A stretch of 64,000 bases of DNA, from contig JAQIJC010000001.1 of NCBI GenBank assembly GCA_036946405.1, positions 1,929,001 through 1,993,000 on the forward strand, given 5' to 3'. A program made the position numbers and the translations under genes. Below are positions 9,586-18,625 of the stretch, one piece after another. The notes beneath the pieces were generated by a model, which ran no database searches, was not told the DNA's origin, and worked only from the letters and a program-made list of their open reading frames with translations. Every line of letters starts with the position of its first letter. Position 1 is the first letter of the stretch. The DNA is from Sphingomonas phyllosphaerae (lineage in GTDB: Bacteria; Pseudomonadota; Alphaproteobacteria; Sphingomonadales; Sphingomonadaceae).

Positions 9586-11337
9586 CTACGATCCCACCTT
9601 TCGCCCGCGAGCGTTGGGTTCGCCTTCGATGCGTAGCGGCGCCAGCAACGTCGCCAGCAGCTCGACATGCGGTGCCGAGCGTAGGAAGCGAGCGATCGTC
9701 GTCACGCCACCGACGGCATTCGGCTGTTGAAGGCAGGCCATGCCGTCCGCCCGTCTGCCGGTGCCGAGCAGCGCCAGAGCCCGCGCCGCCACGATCGGGC
9801 CGTGCCCTGGTAGATGCTGCTCGGCTTCGAGGAGGGGCACGACTGCATCGTCATACCTGCCGGACAGCAGCAGACAGAGCCCCATGCCGGTCAGCGCGAG
9901 TGGCCTGACCCCCGAACGCGGATGGAGGCCGAGCGCCGCTTCGAAGCGTAGCAGGCCGCGGGCCGTCCGTCCGGCTGCGAGGTCAACCCAGCCGCCCCAG
10001 AACAACGTGGTCGCCGAGCGTGGCTGAATCTTCAACGCTCGCTCGATATGATGATCGGCGAGCGCAACGTCGCCCGACAGCGCCAGGATCGTACCGGCGG
10101 CATAGCCGAGCACGACAGGGTCATTCCCGCCGTGGCGCATCGCATGCTCGTGGAGCGCGAGCGCACGCGCCCGTGCGGTGGCCGCATCGTCGGCCCACGA
10201 AATCGCGTGGCAGAAGGCCGCGAGCGACGATGCCCATGCATTGTCCGGCTCGACGTCGAGTACCTGCTCGGCCAGTCTTGCTGCCTGCACGATGGAGTCG
10301 CGATCGAAGCTTCGCAGGAGCGCGCTGGCACGCCAATAAAGGCGACAGGCGTCGTCAGGCGCGAGGGGGCCATGCACGGCCTTTTGCCGCTCCGCCTGCT
10401 CGATCGACGCATCGACAAGCAGCGACACCGCCTCGCCGATGCGGTCCTGAAAGGCGAAGAGTTCGGCCAGATTGCCGTCGAACCGCTCGGCCCAGACTTG
10501 CTCTCCCGCCACGCCATCGATCAGCCTGACGTTCACGCGCACGTCGCCCCCGCACCGTTGAATGCCACCTTCGAGGAGATAGCGCACCTTCAACTCGCGA
10601 CAGAGTTGTGCGCGGTCGGCACATTTTGCAGGGGGTGGCAGCCCGCCCCTTACGACCGACAGCGTCGAAAAGCGTGACAGCGCGACGCCGATTTCGTCGG
10701 TAATGCCTTCGCCGACCGCGTCGGCCAGAATGTCGCACGCGGAGGAAAGGCGAAGCACCGCAACCGACGGCCGCACGTGCATCGCGACCGGGGCGTCGTC
10801 GCAGGAAGGGGCCGCCGATCCGCTGTCCTTCGCGACACCGGGCGTCTGGCGAGCGCGAGCCTCCCGCGACGCGCGACCGACGACCTCCGTGATCCACAAC
10901 CGCTGCTCGCGGAGCCAGTCTTCGAAAGGTTCCTCGCCGGGCAAGTCGATGCCTTCGAGCAATTCGTCGGGCACGGCGCTTGTCGCGCCCCCGGTCGCTG
11001 CCAACTCCCGTTCAAGCTCGCGAACGTCGACGATCAGGTCGACCAGATTGAGCCGCACGCGCGAATGGCAGGTTTCCAGCAGGTGACCGGCGTCGGCGGC
11101 GACGAGCTGCGTCCGAAGATTCGCCAGTTCGCGCCGAAGGCTGGCGCGGCCTTGTTGGACCGGACGGTTCGACCAGAGATGGTTCTGGAGCCACGCGCGA
11201 TCCCGCTCACCGGCCCGTGCCATTGCGACGAGCGAGAGCAGGGCCACGGACTTGCGGCTCGGGATCGCCACGCGCGCGCCGGATGGCGCGAACAGCGCGA
11301 ATGGCCCGAGCAACCTGAGTCGAAAAACTCCCCCCAC
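9586..11337 (-). CDS. SARP-type winged-helix transcriptional regulator with TolB/FlgO-like and TPR regions
   Basis: 583-aa protein starting at GTG (complement 11337). Residues 1-100 (FRLRLLGPFALFAPSGARVA, then LWSNRPVQQGRASLRRELAN) resemble the OmpR/AfsR-like DNA-binding domain of SARP regulators. The middle (SVAVLRLSSACDILADAVGE ... YLLEGGIQRC ... GEQVWAERFDG) matches the domain that follows winged helices or adenylate cyclases and senses unknown signals. The C-terminal third is alanine-rich helical hairpins that look like TPRs (LALHEHAMRHGGNDPVVLGY, ALKIQPRSATTLFWGGWVDL). No membrane segment is evident. It is divergently transcribed from the accessory operon starting at 11487, with 149 bp between them, so it is the likely regulator of that operon. 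That link is inference. Confidence 0.75.
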   Translation of the reverse strand: MGGVFRLRLLGPFALFAPSGARVAIPSRKSVALLSLVAMARAGERDRAWLQNHLWSNRPVQQGRASLRRELANLRTQLVAADAGHLLETCHSRVRLNLVDLIVDVRELERELAATGGATSAVPDELLEGIDLPGEEPFEDWLREQRLWITEVVGRASREARARQTPGVAKDSGSAAPSCDDAPVAMHVRPSVAVLRLSSACDILADAVGEGITDEIGVALSRFSTLSVVRGGLPPPAKCADRAQLCRELKVRYLLEGGIQRCGGDVRVNVRLIDGVAGEQVWAERFDGNLAELFAFQDRIGEAVSLLVDASIEQAERQKAVHGPLAPDDACRLYWRASALLRSFDRDSIVQAARLAEQVLDVEPDNAWASSLAAFCHAISWADDAATARARALALHEHAMRHGGNDPVVLGYAAGTILALSGDVALADHHIERALKIQPRSATTLFWGGWVDLAAGRTARGLLRFEAALGLHPRSGVRPLALTGMGLCLLLSGRYDDAVVPLLEAEQHLPGHGPIVAARALALLGTGRRADGMACLQQPNAVGGVTTIARFLRSAPHVELLATLLAPLRIEGEPNARGRKVGS

Positions 11338-11486
11338 CTGTCAGAGCCCCCCTCTGCGGTTTGCACAAGGCTAGCAGCTACTTTGCTGAACGCCATCGCT
11401 TTTTCACGCCTGGCGGACTCCGCATTCACGCGTTGCGGTTGAGTCTGGTGCATGTCCTCCACCCGGGCGACGGAGGGGGAAGTCGG
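11338..11486. promoter_or_regulatory. Divergent intergenic region of the accessory island
   Basis: 149 bp separate the GTG of the regulator from the ATG of the lipoprotein gene. It must hold promoters for both directions. A strong ribosome site, ggaggggga, ends at 11480 before the rightward start. I see no convincing -35/-10 pair or long palindrome. Confidence 0.5.
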
Positions 11487-12539
11487 ATGCTGGGGGCGGA
11501 AAGCAAGCGACCTGTACGGGCCGGACGACGACGCCGGCCGCTGATGGCAGTGGCTCTGTCTGTCGCTCTGGCGGGCTGCGCGGGAAACGCGATCGTGCTC
11601 GACCGCGGGCAGGACGTGTCCGTCGCCGGGGCGGCGGCAGCACGGGATGTGCGCGCCTATCTGGACCGGGTCCAGCAGCAAAACCTTGCCACGAACGTCG
11701 CGCTCGTCGCCAGCGATCCGGGCTGCGAATGGGGCGACAAGATCCGCATCGCCGTGCGGGATCGCTTCGTGACCGGCGAAATGGTCCGGTCGATGTGTCT
11801 GGCGCGCGGAGCGCCCGTACCGCCGGGCTACAGCGCGTTCGATCTCCCCATCGCGCCGATCAGCAAGCGGACGCTCGAGCCGACATTGGCGCTGGTGGTG
11901 GCAATGTCGGAATATCTGGAAATTCTCGACACCATCCTGCAGGTCAAGACGCCCGACGTCGCGAAGGACGTCGCGGAGCTGAAAGGGCACATCGCAGACG
12001 CGAGAACCACGGCGCAGGCGGTGGGGGTGCAGCTGCCCGAGCTGAAGAGCCTGTCGGACGCACAGGTAAAGGCCGCCACCGACCTGCTGCAACTCGCGAC
12101 CGATCTTTCCGTCGAGCAAGCCAAGGCGCGACGGCTTCGACGGCTCGAGGCCGACAATGCGGGTCGACTCGACACCGTCGTCGCCTCGCTCAAGGCCCAG
12201 ATCATGGAATGGCAAACGGTCTGGGCGAAACCCGACCTGCAGCACGCCGCGCAGGCTTATGCGATCGCCGAACGCGCTCCGTGGCGGCCGCAGGATTTCG
12301 AGAGCAGGCGCGTGCTCATCGTCGGTCTTGTCGAAGCGCGGCGTGCCGCCGACTCGGCCGACGCGCTGGGGGCAGCGCTGACCGGGTCGCTGGACCGGGT
12401 GCTCGATGCGCAGCGCGACCTGCGCCGGGTTCTCGCCGGCAAATTCAATGAAAAGGAGAAGCGCGAGCGCGCCGCGCTCGTTCGCAAGCGGCTCTGGCGG
12501 GCATTCACTGCCGTCGGCGCGATCGTCTCGGCATTCTGA
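11487..12539 (+). CDS. Putative lipoprotein of unknown function, first gene of the accessory operon
   Basis: 350 aa from ATG 11487, which follows ggaggggga; ATG 11544 is a possible shorter start. Residues 1-32 form a lipoprotein leader: an arginine-rich n-region, hydrophobic LMAVALSVA and the lipobox LAGC. The rest is mostly helical and charged, with long alpha-helical stretches (AELKGHIADARTTAQAVGVQ, EQAKARRLRRLEADNAG) that could form coiled coils, and two cysteines near CEWGDK and MCLARG. I do not recognise a family. It is followed 12 bp later by a three-TM protein gene on the same strand and shares the operon with a patatin lipoprotein, so it probably acts in the periplasm or envelope. Confidence 0.7.
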   Translation: MLGAESKRPVRAGRRRRPLMAVALSVALAGCAGNAIVLDRGQDVSVAGAAAARDVRAYLDRVQQQNLATNVALVASDPGCEWGDKIRIAVRDRFVTGEMVRSMCLARGAPVPPGYSAFDLPIAPISKRTLEPTLALVVAMSEYLEILDTILQVKTPDVAKDVAELKGHIADARTTAQAVGVQLPELKSLSDAQVKAATDLLQLATDLSVEQAKARRLRRLEADNAGRLDTVVASLKAQIMEWQTVWAKPDLQHAAQAYAIAERAPWRPQDFESRRVLIVGLVEARRAADSADALGAALTGSLDRVLDAQRDLRRVLAGKFNEKEKRERAALVRKRLWRAFTAVGAIVSAF

Positions 12540-12551
12540 GGGGAGGAGAGC

Positions 12552-13364
12552 ATGGCAAGCGTTGCTCAGGTGGTGGCTGCGGCCGGGACGGTGTCGGACG
12601 CCATGTACGCCATGTCCGGGCGGGCCTTGGATTTCGACCGGCGGCAGATCGTCCTTACGCATCATCTGCGGCTCGTCACCGTCATGCGCGACTTCTCGGC
12701 GTCGCCGGCGCATGGTGGCGACTCGCCCACCTATGATCCTTTGGTGACCCTGTGCCGCGACGCCACGACGGTGGTGGGCGCGGCCGATCCGCAAGACGAT
12801 CGGTCGCTCAACGCCGCCTTGACGGCATGTGACAAGGCGGCCGCGGCGATCGACGTGGCGACCAGCCGGACCGTCGCGAACGCCGCCGGGGAGCCGCGTG
12901 GCAAATGGGCGCTGCGTGGAGCGCTGCGGGTCGGCCCTGAAGGGCGCGGCGGGATGGCGGCGCAGGGCGCGCCCGGCGAAGCGGGCGGACGCGAGCAGAT
13001 GCTGGCGCAATTGGCCAAGCTCTTTCCGGCCGAGGCGCTCTCGGTCTACCCGGCCGGCGCTGCCTTCCTTCGGATGGTGGACGTCCCGCGCTGGTGGTTC
13101 GCGCTGGTGGTGGCCGTTGCGGTCGCATGGGTGCGGTGGATCGCGACCCAGCCGGTCGCTGGCGGCCGGCCGCAATATGCGGCCGTGATCGCCGCAGTCG
13201 TTTCGTTCCTGATCTGGGTCGTGATGCTCGGTGACTGGATCCTTCCCGGCAACGAGCCGACGCAGGCCGCCCGGGCGGTGGCAGCCGCGCTCGCACTCGT
13301 CTGGGCGTGGATCGCGCCGCAGGTCGTCGCACGCGTCGATGGTGTCGACAAGCAGGGGGCATAG
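12552..13364 (+). CDS. Predicted membrane protein with three C-terminal TM segments
   Basis: 270 aa, ATG preceded by gaggggaggaga. The N-terminal ~170 residues are soluble and helical, with a short Gly-rich collagen-like patch (GPEGRGGMAAQGAPGEAG). The C-terminal third holds three hydrophobic spans: WWFALVVAVAVAWVRWI, YAAVIAAVVSFLIWVVML and AVAAALALVWAWIAPQVV. No known family was recognised. It lies between the lipoprotein gene (12-bp gap) and the patatin gene (2-bp gap), so it is cotranscribed. A plausible role is a membrane anchor or pore for the neighbouring lipoproteins, but nothing in the sequence proves this. Confidence 0.75.
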   Translation: MASVAQVVAAAGTVSDAMYAMSGRALDFDRRQIVLTHHLRLVTVMRDFSASPAHGGDSPTYDPLVTLCRDATTVVGAADPQDDRSLNAALTACDKAAAAIDVATSRTVANAAGEPRGKWALRGALRVGPEGRGGMAAQGAPGEAGGREQMLAQLAKLFPAEALSVYPAGAAFLRMVDVPRWWFALVVAVAVAWVRWIATQPVAGGRPQYAAVIAAVVSFLIWVVMLGDWILPGNEPTQAARAVAAALALVWAWIAPQVVARVDGVDKQGA

Positions 13365-13366
13365 AC

Positions 13367-14542
13367 ATGCAGGGCAAGTTGTTGACGATCTTCCTGGCGC
13401 TCGGGTTGGCGGGCTGTGCGACGGATCGTCCGCTCGCGATCAGGTGCGGCTCGTTCGACCGGTTTCGCATACCGGTCGGCGAGACGCCGGGGTCGGGCGG
13501 TGATATCGGTGCCGCGACCGTCGGTTCGCCGCTCGTCGAGGTCTTCGCGCAATCCTTCCCGCAGACCGCGGCCGCCGGAAGCGAGGGTTCGTCCAGCTTT
13601 CTGGTGCTTTCCGGAGGCGGGCAGTGGGGAGCATTCGGTGCCGGCTTTCTGAAGGGTTGGTCCGAGCGGGGCACGGGTGCTTCGACGAGACCCGAGCGCT
13701 TCGACGTGGTGACTGGCGTCAGTACCGGGGCGCTTCAGGCGACCTTCGCCTTCCTCGGTCGCGGGCAGGATCAGGCCCTGCTCGACGCCTATTCGATCAC
13801 GAACGAGCGTCAGCTGGTGCGACGGCATGGAAACCTGTTCTTCCTCAACCATGCGTCGATGGCCGACATCGGCCCGCTCGAAGGATACCTGCGCACACGA
13901 CTGCGCCCGCTGCTCGATCAGGTCGCGGCCCCGGAGAATGCCGGGCGGCGGCTGCTGGTCGGTGCGGTCGATGGGCTCGACGGCAGGATGTACGCGTTCG
14001 ATCTGACGCGCATGGCGCGCGAGTTGACCGGTCCGGAGCGCGAGGATTGCTACGTCGGCGCGCTGCTTTCCTCCGCTGCCGTTCCGATCGTCTTCAGGCA
14101 AGTTCAGGTTTCGGGTAAGCCGTATCTGGATGGCGGAGTCCGGCAGTCGGTGTTCGTGACCGAGATCCAGGAGGCCGCCGGCCGCGCGCTCGATGCCGGC
14201 GCGCGCAAGGGAACCATCTACGTGCTGATGAACGGCGACGTGACGCCGACGCGTGTGGCCGCGCTTCCGCCCAAGCTGCTCCCGACGGTCAATCGCCTCA
14301 GAAGCATCGTCTTCAACCAGGTCGAGCTTTCTTCGGTCTTCGCGGTTGCGAGCCGCTTCCCCGGGATGACCACCAAGGTCGCGACCGCCGCGGGGCATGA
14401 TTGCGAGGCGCCGCAGGACGAAGAGAGCGAGGTGTTCAGCCCCACGGTGATGGCGTGCCTGCGCCGCTACGGACAGGCGCGGTGGCAAAACGGCGATCCG
14501 TGGGGCGTCTATCACACCCCGGCACACAGCGAGGAGCATTGA
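13367..14542 (+). CDS. Patatin-like phospholipase, lipoprotein
   Basis: 391 aa from ATG 13367, two bases after the previous stop. The leader MQGKLLTIFLALGLAGC ends in a lipobox (LAGC), so it should be a lipid-anchored envelope protein. The patatin fold is marked by the oxyanion loop SGGGQWGAFGAGFLKGW, the nucleophile elbow GVSTG (Ser119) and the Asp of the dyad in YLDGGV (Asp255), all present. It is therefore a likely active lipid acyl hydrolase. It sits immediately before a subtilisin gene (1-bp gap) in the island. The combination of an exported lipase with leaderless proteases is odd and may mean the operon acts on both sides of the inner membrane. Confidence 0.88.
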   Translation: MQGKLLTIFLALGLAGCATDRPLAIRCGSFDRFRIPVGETPGSGGDIGAATVGSPLVEVFAQSFPQTAAAGSEGSSSFLVLSGGGQWGAFGAGFLKGWSERGTGASTRPERFDVVTGVSTGALQATFAFLGRGQDQALLDAYSITNERQLVRRHGNLFFLNHASMADIGPLEGYLRTRLRPLLDQVAAPENAGRRLLVGAVDGLDGRMYAFDLTRMARELTGPEREDCYVGALLSSAAVPIVFRQVQVSGKPYLDGGVRQSVFVTEIQEAAGRALDAGARKGTIYVLMNGDVTPTRVAALPPKLLPTVNRLRSIVFNQVELSSVFAVASRFPGMTTKVATAAGHDCEAPQDEESEVFSPTVMACLRRYGQARWQNGDPWGVYHTPAHSEEH

Positions 14543-14543
14543 C

Positions 14544-15905
14544 ATGTCGAGACGACCCGGCACGCGCGCCCAGCCGATCAAGGTTGGCGGCTATGATCTC
14601 ACGCCCGGTATGCTCATTACCTTCGAGCCCGAGTCGGTCGGCGATGCGGTCGCCGCGATCACCAACAGCGCCGGGGTGAAGGATGTCGCCTATGCGGCGG
14701 ACTTCAGCACCGCCGTCGACGTGGAGCGGCTTCGCGGTGCCGGCATGACCGTCTTCGCCAATCTGGGAGTCGCCATCGCCGAACTCGATCCGGATCAGGA
14801 GGTCGGCGTGGCCAGCCTTCCGGCGTCCCCCGCGCCGGTGCGCGCGGTCGAGCCGGAACCGATCTTCTTCGCCTTCGCCGACGATCTTCCGAACGACTTC
14901 GGGGCGTATCTGCGCGGCTACAAGGATGCCGTCGACCATCTTTACAGCCGGGCCTTCGAAGGGAGAGGCGCCACGCCCGGGTTGATCGCCGGCAGCGGCG
15001 TCGGGGGCTATGCGGACAGTCAGCAGACGACATGGGGGTTGCAGGCGACGAAGGTGGACACCTCGCTGCTATCAGGCCGCGGCGTCAGGGTCGCGATCCT
15101 GGACACGGGGCTCGACCTCGATCACCCCGACTTTCGCGGACGGGCCGTGACGCACGCCTCCTTCATCCCCGGGCAGGACGTGCAGGACGACAACGGACAC
15201 GGTACCCATTGCGCCGGCACCGCGTGCGGTCCGAAGACGCCGATCCGCGGGCCACGCTATGGCATCGCGCACGAGGCCGAGATCTTCGTGGGCAAGGTGC
15301 TCACCAACCAGGGCTCCGCTCTCGGGCGGTCGACGCTGGCCGGGATCGAATGGGCGGTCCGCAACGGCTGCCACATCATCTCGATGTCGCTCGGCGGGCT
15401 GGTGCTGCCGGGGCAGAGCTATTCGGCGGCGTTCGAGAACACCGCGCGGGCTGCGCTTCAGCAAGGGTCGCTCATCATCGCGGCAGCAGGGAACGACAGT
15501 CGCCGTAGCCAGGGCGTCATCAAGCCGGTCAGCAATCCCGCCAATTGCCCGTCGATCATGGCGGTGGCGGCGGTCGACCGTAACCTGCGGGTCGCGGATT
15601 TCTCGAACGCCGCGATCAATCCCGACGCCGCGGTCGATATCGCCGGACCCGGCGTGGAAATCTACTCCTCGGCCCCGGAGCCGACGGCACCGATCCAGCC
15701 TCCCCATTTCCGGCAATGGGCCGCGCAATACGACACGATCAGCGGCACCAGCATGGCGACGCCGCATGTCGCCGGGATCGCCGCGCTGCTGAAGGAGGCC
15801 AACCCGACGATGTCGGCCGGGGACCTCTGGCGCCTGCTCGTGTCGCGCGCGAGCCCGCTGTCCTTCCCCGCCAGCGATACGGGCGCGGGGCTGGCGCAAG
15901 TCTGA
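14544..15905 (+). CDS. S8 family subtilisin-like serine peptidase without signal peptide
   Basis: 453 aa. The full triad is present: Asp187 in VRVAILDTGLDLDHPDF, His219 in NGHGTHCAGTACG and Ser403 in SGTSMATPHVAGIAALLK; the oxyanion Asn is in AAAGNDSRR. The N-terminal ~170 residues (GGYDLTPGMLITFEP ...) lack a hydrophobic leader and may be a propeptide or substrate-recognition domain, so the enzyme looks cytoplasmic. Its ATG follows the patatin stop directly and is preceded by gaggag. It is the first of two subtilisins in the operon; the small I9-like gene that follows could encode its inhibitor. Confidence 0.92.
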   Translation: MSRRPGTRAQPIKVGGYDLTPGMLITFEPESVGDAVAAITNSAGVKDVAYAADFSTAVDVERLRGAGMTVFANLGVAIAELDPDQEVGVASLPASPAPVRAVEPEPIFFAFADDLPNDFGAYLRGYKDAVDHLYSRAFEGRGATPGLIAGSGVGGYADSQQTTWGLQATKVDTSLLSGRGVRVAILDTGLDLDHPDFRGRAVTHASFIPGQDVQDDNGHGTHCAGTACGPKTPIRGPRYGIAHEAEIFVGKVLTNQGSALGRSTLAGIEWAVRNGCHIISMSLGGLVLPGQSYSAAFENTARAALQQGSLIIAAAGNDSRRSQGVIKPVSNPANCPSIMAVAAVDRNLRVADFSNAAINPDAAVDIAGPGVEIYSSAPEPTAPIQPPHFRQWAAQYDTISGTSMATPHVAGIAALLKEANPTMSAGDLWRLLVSRASPLSFPASDTGAGLAQV

Positions 15906-15960
15906 TCGCCCCTAGGCGAAACGAGCGGGAGACACTATATTCGCTAAGGTTATCGACTGC

Positions 15961-16209
15961 ATGGTGCGCGAAATGGTCAACCGAGCCGAAGAGAAGCAGC
16001 GGGTGCTCGTCACTGTCGAGCAGCAAAGCGTCGAGGGCTCTCTGCATCAGATCGCGTCCAGGCTCGCCGAATGCGGTCTTGACGACGTGGAGACCTTCCA
16101 ACTCGGCGGCGTGATCGCCGGCGAGGCTCGGACATCCGACCTCGCCACGATGCGCCGCGTTCCGGGCGTGGCGTCGATCGAGACGGACCAGCCCTTCAGG
16201 GCTCTGTAA
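15961..16209 (+). CDS. Small protein resembling a free-standing subtilisin propeptide (I9-like)
   Basis: 82 aa: RVLVTVEQQSVEGSLHQIAS ... VIAGEARTSDLATMRRVPGV, then ASIETDQPFRAL. The pattern of a beta strand, an amphipathic helix, a second strand with G.I.G and a C-terminal VASIE-D--F is like the inhibitor I9 propeptides of subtilisins, but here it is a separate gene between two S8 peptidase genes. ATG 15961 and ATG 15973 are both possible; neither has a strong ribosome site. By analogy with stand-alone I9 proteins it may fold or inhibit the neighbouring proteases. The assignment rests on pattern only. Confidence 0.6.
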   Translation: MVREMVNRAEEKQRVLVTVEQQSVEGSLHQIASRLAECGLDDVETFQLGGVIAGEARTSDLATMRRVPGVASIETDQPFRAL

Positions 16210-16720
16210 GACCCGATACCCCGGCAAAGGCAATCGGCTCGGACGACGCCGGCGTCGCGGGCGGCGGAGCCATATCGCGGCCCGTCGTGCCTCATCGCAG
16301 TCGTTCGCCCGCCGGCTGTGCCGAGTGCGCACCGCAAGGCGGTCGGCGGCTTCGGCAAGTCTTGCCGACACGATCCTCCCATGTCGCAAACGTAGCCCGA
16401 CGCAGACGGGTCGGTGATGCCCGAAGCGGTTCTTTATGGGAAAGCTGTCGACGTTCGCCCCGGCAGCAACCGTGACTGTGGCAGAAGGGCTGCCACTTCA
16501 TGGAAAAGATCACCTTCTGTGCCGCGAAGATCATGTAAATAAAAGCTGTTCCAGCGACCTTTCGACGGGTGTACTTTCCGTAGCGTAAAGCAAGAAAGAC
16601 TCGGCGTTCTTCGACTTGCGCGTGATTTCGTGAAGTGAACAAATAGGATTATTGCGGCCGACCGGTTCCGGCAACCGGTCGTGGTGGCGTTCGTGTGCCG
16701 GCAACTCATCGAGGGAGGGC
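16210..16720. other. 511-bp intergenic region before the second subtilisin gene
   Basis: No credible gene is seen. The 3' half (16480-16660) is clearly less GC-rich than the surroundings, as expected of a promoter region. A perfect palindrome at 16659-16681 lies 40 bp before the start codon. A 12-codon frame, MEKITFCAAKIM (16500-16538), is open but cannot be supported as a gene. Confidence 0.6.
16659..16681 (+). promoter_or_regulatory. Inverted repeat upstream of the second subtilisin gene
   Basis: cgaccggtt and aaccggtcg form a perfect 9-bp dyad around a 5-nt centre, 40 bp before the ATG. It could be a repressor operator or an mRNA hairpin controlling the protease/ATP-grasp pair. Confidence 0.45.
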
Positions 16721-18625
16721 ATGATGACCGAAGAAATGGCGCGCCAGGACGGCGGCCGGATGACCGTGTTGATCGAGATGCGCGTGCAGTCGGGTACGCC
16801 CGGCATCCTCGCGATGGAAAGCGCGCGCGGGCTGGGCGGACCACCGGTCGAGATCGATCCATCGTTCCAGCCGGTCCCCGGCGCCGCACCGGCCGGGATC
16901 GCTGCCGCGGGCATGGGGGCGGAGGACACGACCTACACGGTCCGCGGTACGATCGATGCCGACCAGATCGAGGCGCTCCGCGCGCAGCCCGATGTCGTGG
17001 CGGTCTGGAGCGATGCACCGATCGACCATTTCGGCACGGACGAGGTCGATGGTCCCGGCAACGATAGCAGCTTCGCTCCCGGTGATTGTCCGATCCCGCC
17101 GTGCGACTGCGCATCGAACGTGCCGAAGGGGACGATCGCGGATGTGGTCGCGTATCTGAAGATCAACGAGGTCTGGGCACAGGGGACCAAGGGGGCCGGT
17201 ATCGCGATCGGCATCGTCGACGGCGGCATCACCGCGGCGGGGCGGACGATCAGGAACAGCGACACCACGCATCCCGATTGGCCCAACAAGCTGATCCCGC
17301 AAGTCACCAAGGGCTGGCCGGTCGCCGATTGGGGAACGACCGGTGCGTCGTGGGGATGGCACGGCAACATGACCGCCACCGACGCGCTGGGCATGGCACC
17401 CGAGGCCGAGATCTACGACATGCGCATCAGCGATGGCGAATCGGTGGGACAGGCGTTGCAGGCCTATCAATGGGCGCTCAACCTGTTCAAATCGACCGGC
17501 AAGCCCCAGATCCTGTCCAATTCCTGGGGCATGTGGCAGAAAGCCTGGGCACCGGATTACGCCACCAATCCCGACCACCCTTTCACCAAGAAGGTGGTGG
17601 AGTGCATCGACGCCGGGATGATCGTGCTGTTCGCCGCGGGCAATTGTGGGCTGACGTGCGGCGGCACCAAATGCGCCGCGGACAAGGGCCCGGGCAAGGA
17701 CATCTGGGGCGCGAACGGGCACGAGAAGGTCATCACCGTCGGCGCGGTTAATCGGCTGGAACAATTTGTCGGCTATAGCAGTCAGGGCCCGGCTGCCCTG
17801 CATCCGCAGAAGCCCGATATCTGCGGCATCACCCACTTCACCGGGTTCTTCGGATCCGACAGCGGCACCTCCGCCGCCTGCCCGGTGGTGGCAGGGCTGG
17901 TGGCGCTGATGAAGCAGGCCAAGCCATCGGCGACGCAGGCCAAGATTAAGGCGAGCCTCAAGGCCACCGCCAAGAACATCGGCCCCGGCGGGTGGGACCA
18001 GCATTCTGGCAGCGGTATCGTCCAGGGCAAGGCGGCGGTCGCCCATATCAAGGGCAACGTGCTGACCGGGATCATTGCGGACCGGATCACCTCGCCCACA
18101 TCGGACCGCATCACGATCGTGACCAGCGACACGATCACTGGCAGCATCAACGATACGATCACGCGCCCGATCATCGATCGAATTGCGACCAGCCCGGTCA
18201 CCGACCGGATCACCATCGTCACCGCCGACCGCGGCACGATCGGTGCGATCGACCGTCCGACGACATCGATTTCCGGCGATGTCGGACCGCGCATCCCGAT
18301 CGATCCCGGACGCCCGGGGCAGGAGTTCGGAGCGAATGGTAGTGGGCGAGGCCCTTCTCCATTTGTTCTCCAGCACCCGCATGAGGCGACCGACACGCCG
18401 TTCGGTGACGACGCGGCGGACGGCGGTCCCGAGGCGGCGGAATATGCGGCGATCATCGAAAGCTATGAAGCGCAGCTTCAGCAGTGCAACGAAACCGCGC
18501 ACGAATTGTCGGAGACGATCGCTCAGGCGCAGGCGCAACTGGCGGAAGTGACCTCCGAGTTCGATGCCGTGGCGGCCAGCTACAGCGAACTGGTCGCGGC
18601 TTACGGTCAGCGCCCGACGCCGTGA
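16721..18625 (+). CDS. S8 peptidase with C-terminal Asp/Thr octad repeats and coiled coil
   Basis: 634 aa from ATG 16721 (ATG 16724 equally possible) behind gagggagg. Order of parts: an I9-like propeptide (MTVLIEMRVQSGTPGILAM ... QPDVVAVWSDAPIDHF); a Cys-rich linker (CPIPPCDC); the subtilisin domain with Asp167 (GIVDGG), His214 (GWHGNM) and Ser384 (SGTSAACPVVAG), and oxyanion Asn in AAGNCG; then eight 8-residue repeats at about 453-517 (consensus xDRITxxT); a Pro/Gly linker; and a coiled coil at about 575-630 (ESYEAQLQQCNETAHELSET). There is no signal peptide. The stop overlaps the GTG of the ATP-grasp gene, so the two are made together. The repeat tail is unusual for a subtilisin and has the residues a graspetide-type ligase would join. 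Confidence 0.9.
   Translation: MMTEEMARQDGGRMTVLIEMRVQSGTPGILAMESARGLGGPPVEIDPSFQPVPGAAPAGIAAAGMGAEDTTYTVRGTIDADQIEALRAQPDVVAVWSDAPIDHFGTDEVDGPGNDSSFAPGDCPIPPCDCASNVPKGTIADVVAYLKINEVWAQGTKGAGIAIGIVDGGITAAGRTIRNSDTTHPDWPNKLIPQVTKGWPVADWGTTGASWGWHGNMTATDALGMAPEAEIYDMRISDGESVGQALQAYQWALNLFKSTGKPQILSNSWGMWQKAWAPDYATNPDHPFTKKVVECIDAGMIVLFAAGNCGLTCGGTKCAADKGPGKDIWGANGHEKVITVGAVNRLEQFVGYSSQGPAALHPQKPDICGITHFTGFFGSDSGTSAACPVVAGLVALMKQAKPSATQAKIKASLKATAKNIGPGGWDQHSGSGIVQGKAAVAHIKGNVLTGIIADRITSPTSDRITIVTSDTITGSINDTITRPIIDRIATSPVTDRITIVTADRGTIGAIDRPTTSISGDVGPRIPIDPGRPGQEFGANGSGRGPSPFVLQHPHEATDTPFGDDAADGGPEAAEYAAIIESYEAQLQQCNETAHELSETIAQAQAQLAEVTSEFDAVAASYSELVAAYGQRPTP
18077..18271 (+). repeat. Eight tandem octapeptide-coding repeats (xDRITxxT)
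   Basis: Units read ADRITSPT, SDRITIVT, SDTITGSI, NDTITRPI, IDRIATSPV (9), TDRITIVT, ADRGTIGA, IDRPTTSI. Asp at position 2 is invariant and a Thr at position 5 (or nearby) is kept. The units are imperfect at DNA level, so they are old rather than a recent slippage product. Confidence 0.85.

Noticed and set aside
11034..13175. 713-codon minus-strand frame overlapping the regulator start and the lipoprotein/3-TM genes
   Set aside because: It conflicts with the lipobox-bearing gene and the TM protein, whose ribosome sites and spacing are good.
16500..16538. 12-codon frame (MEKITFCAAKIM) before the second subtilisin
   Set aside because: Too short and without a clear ribosome site; cannot be told from chance.
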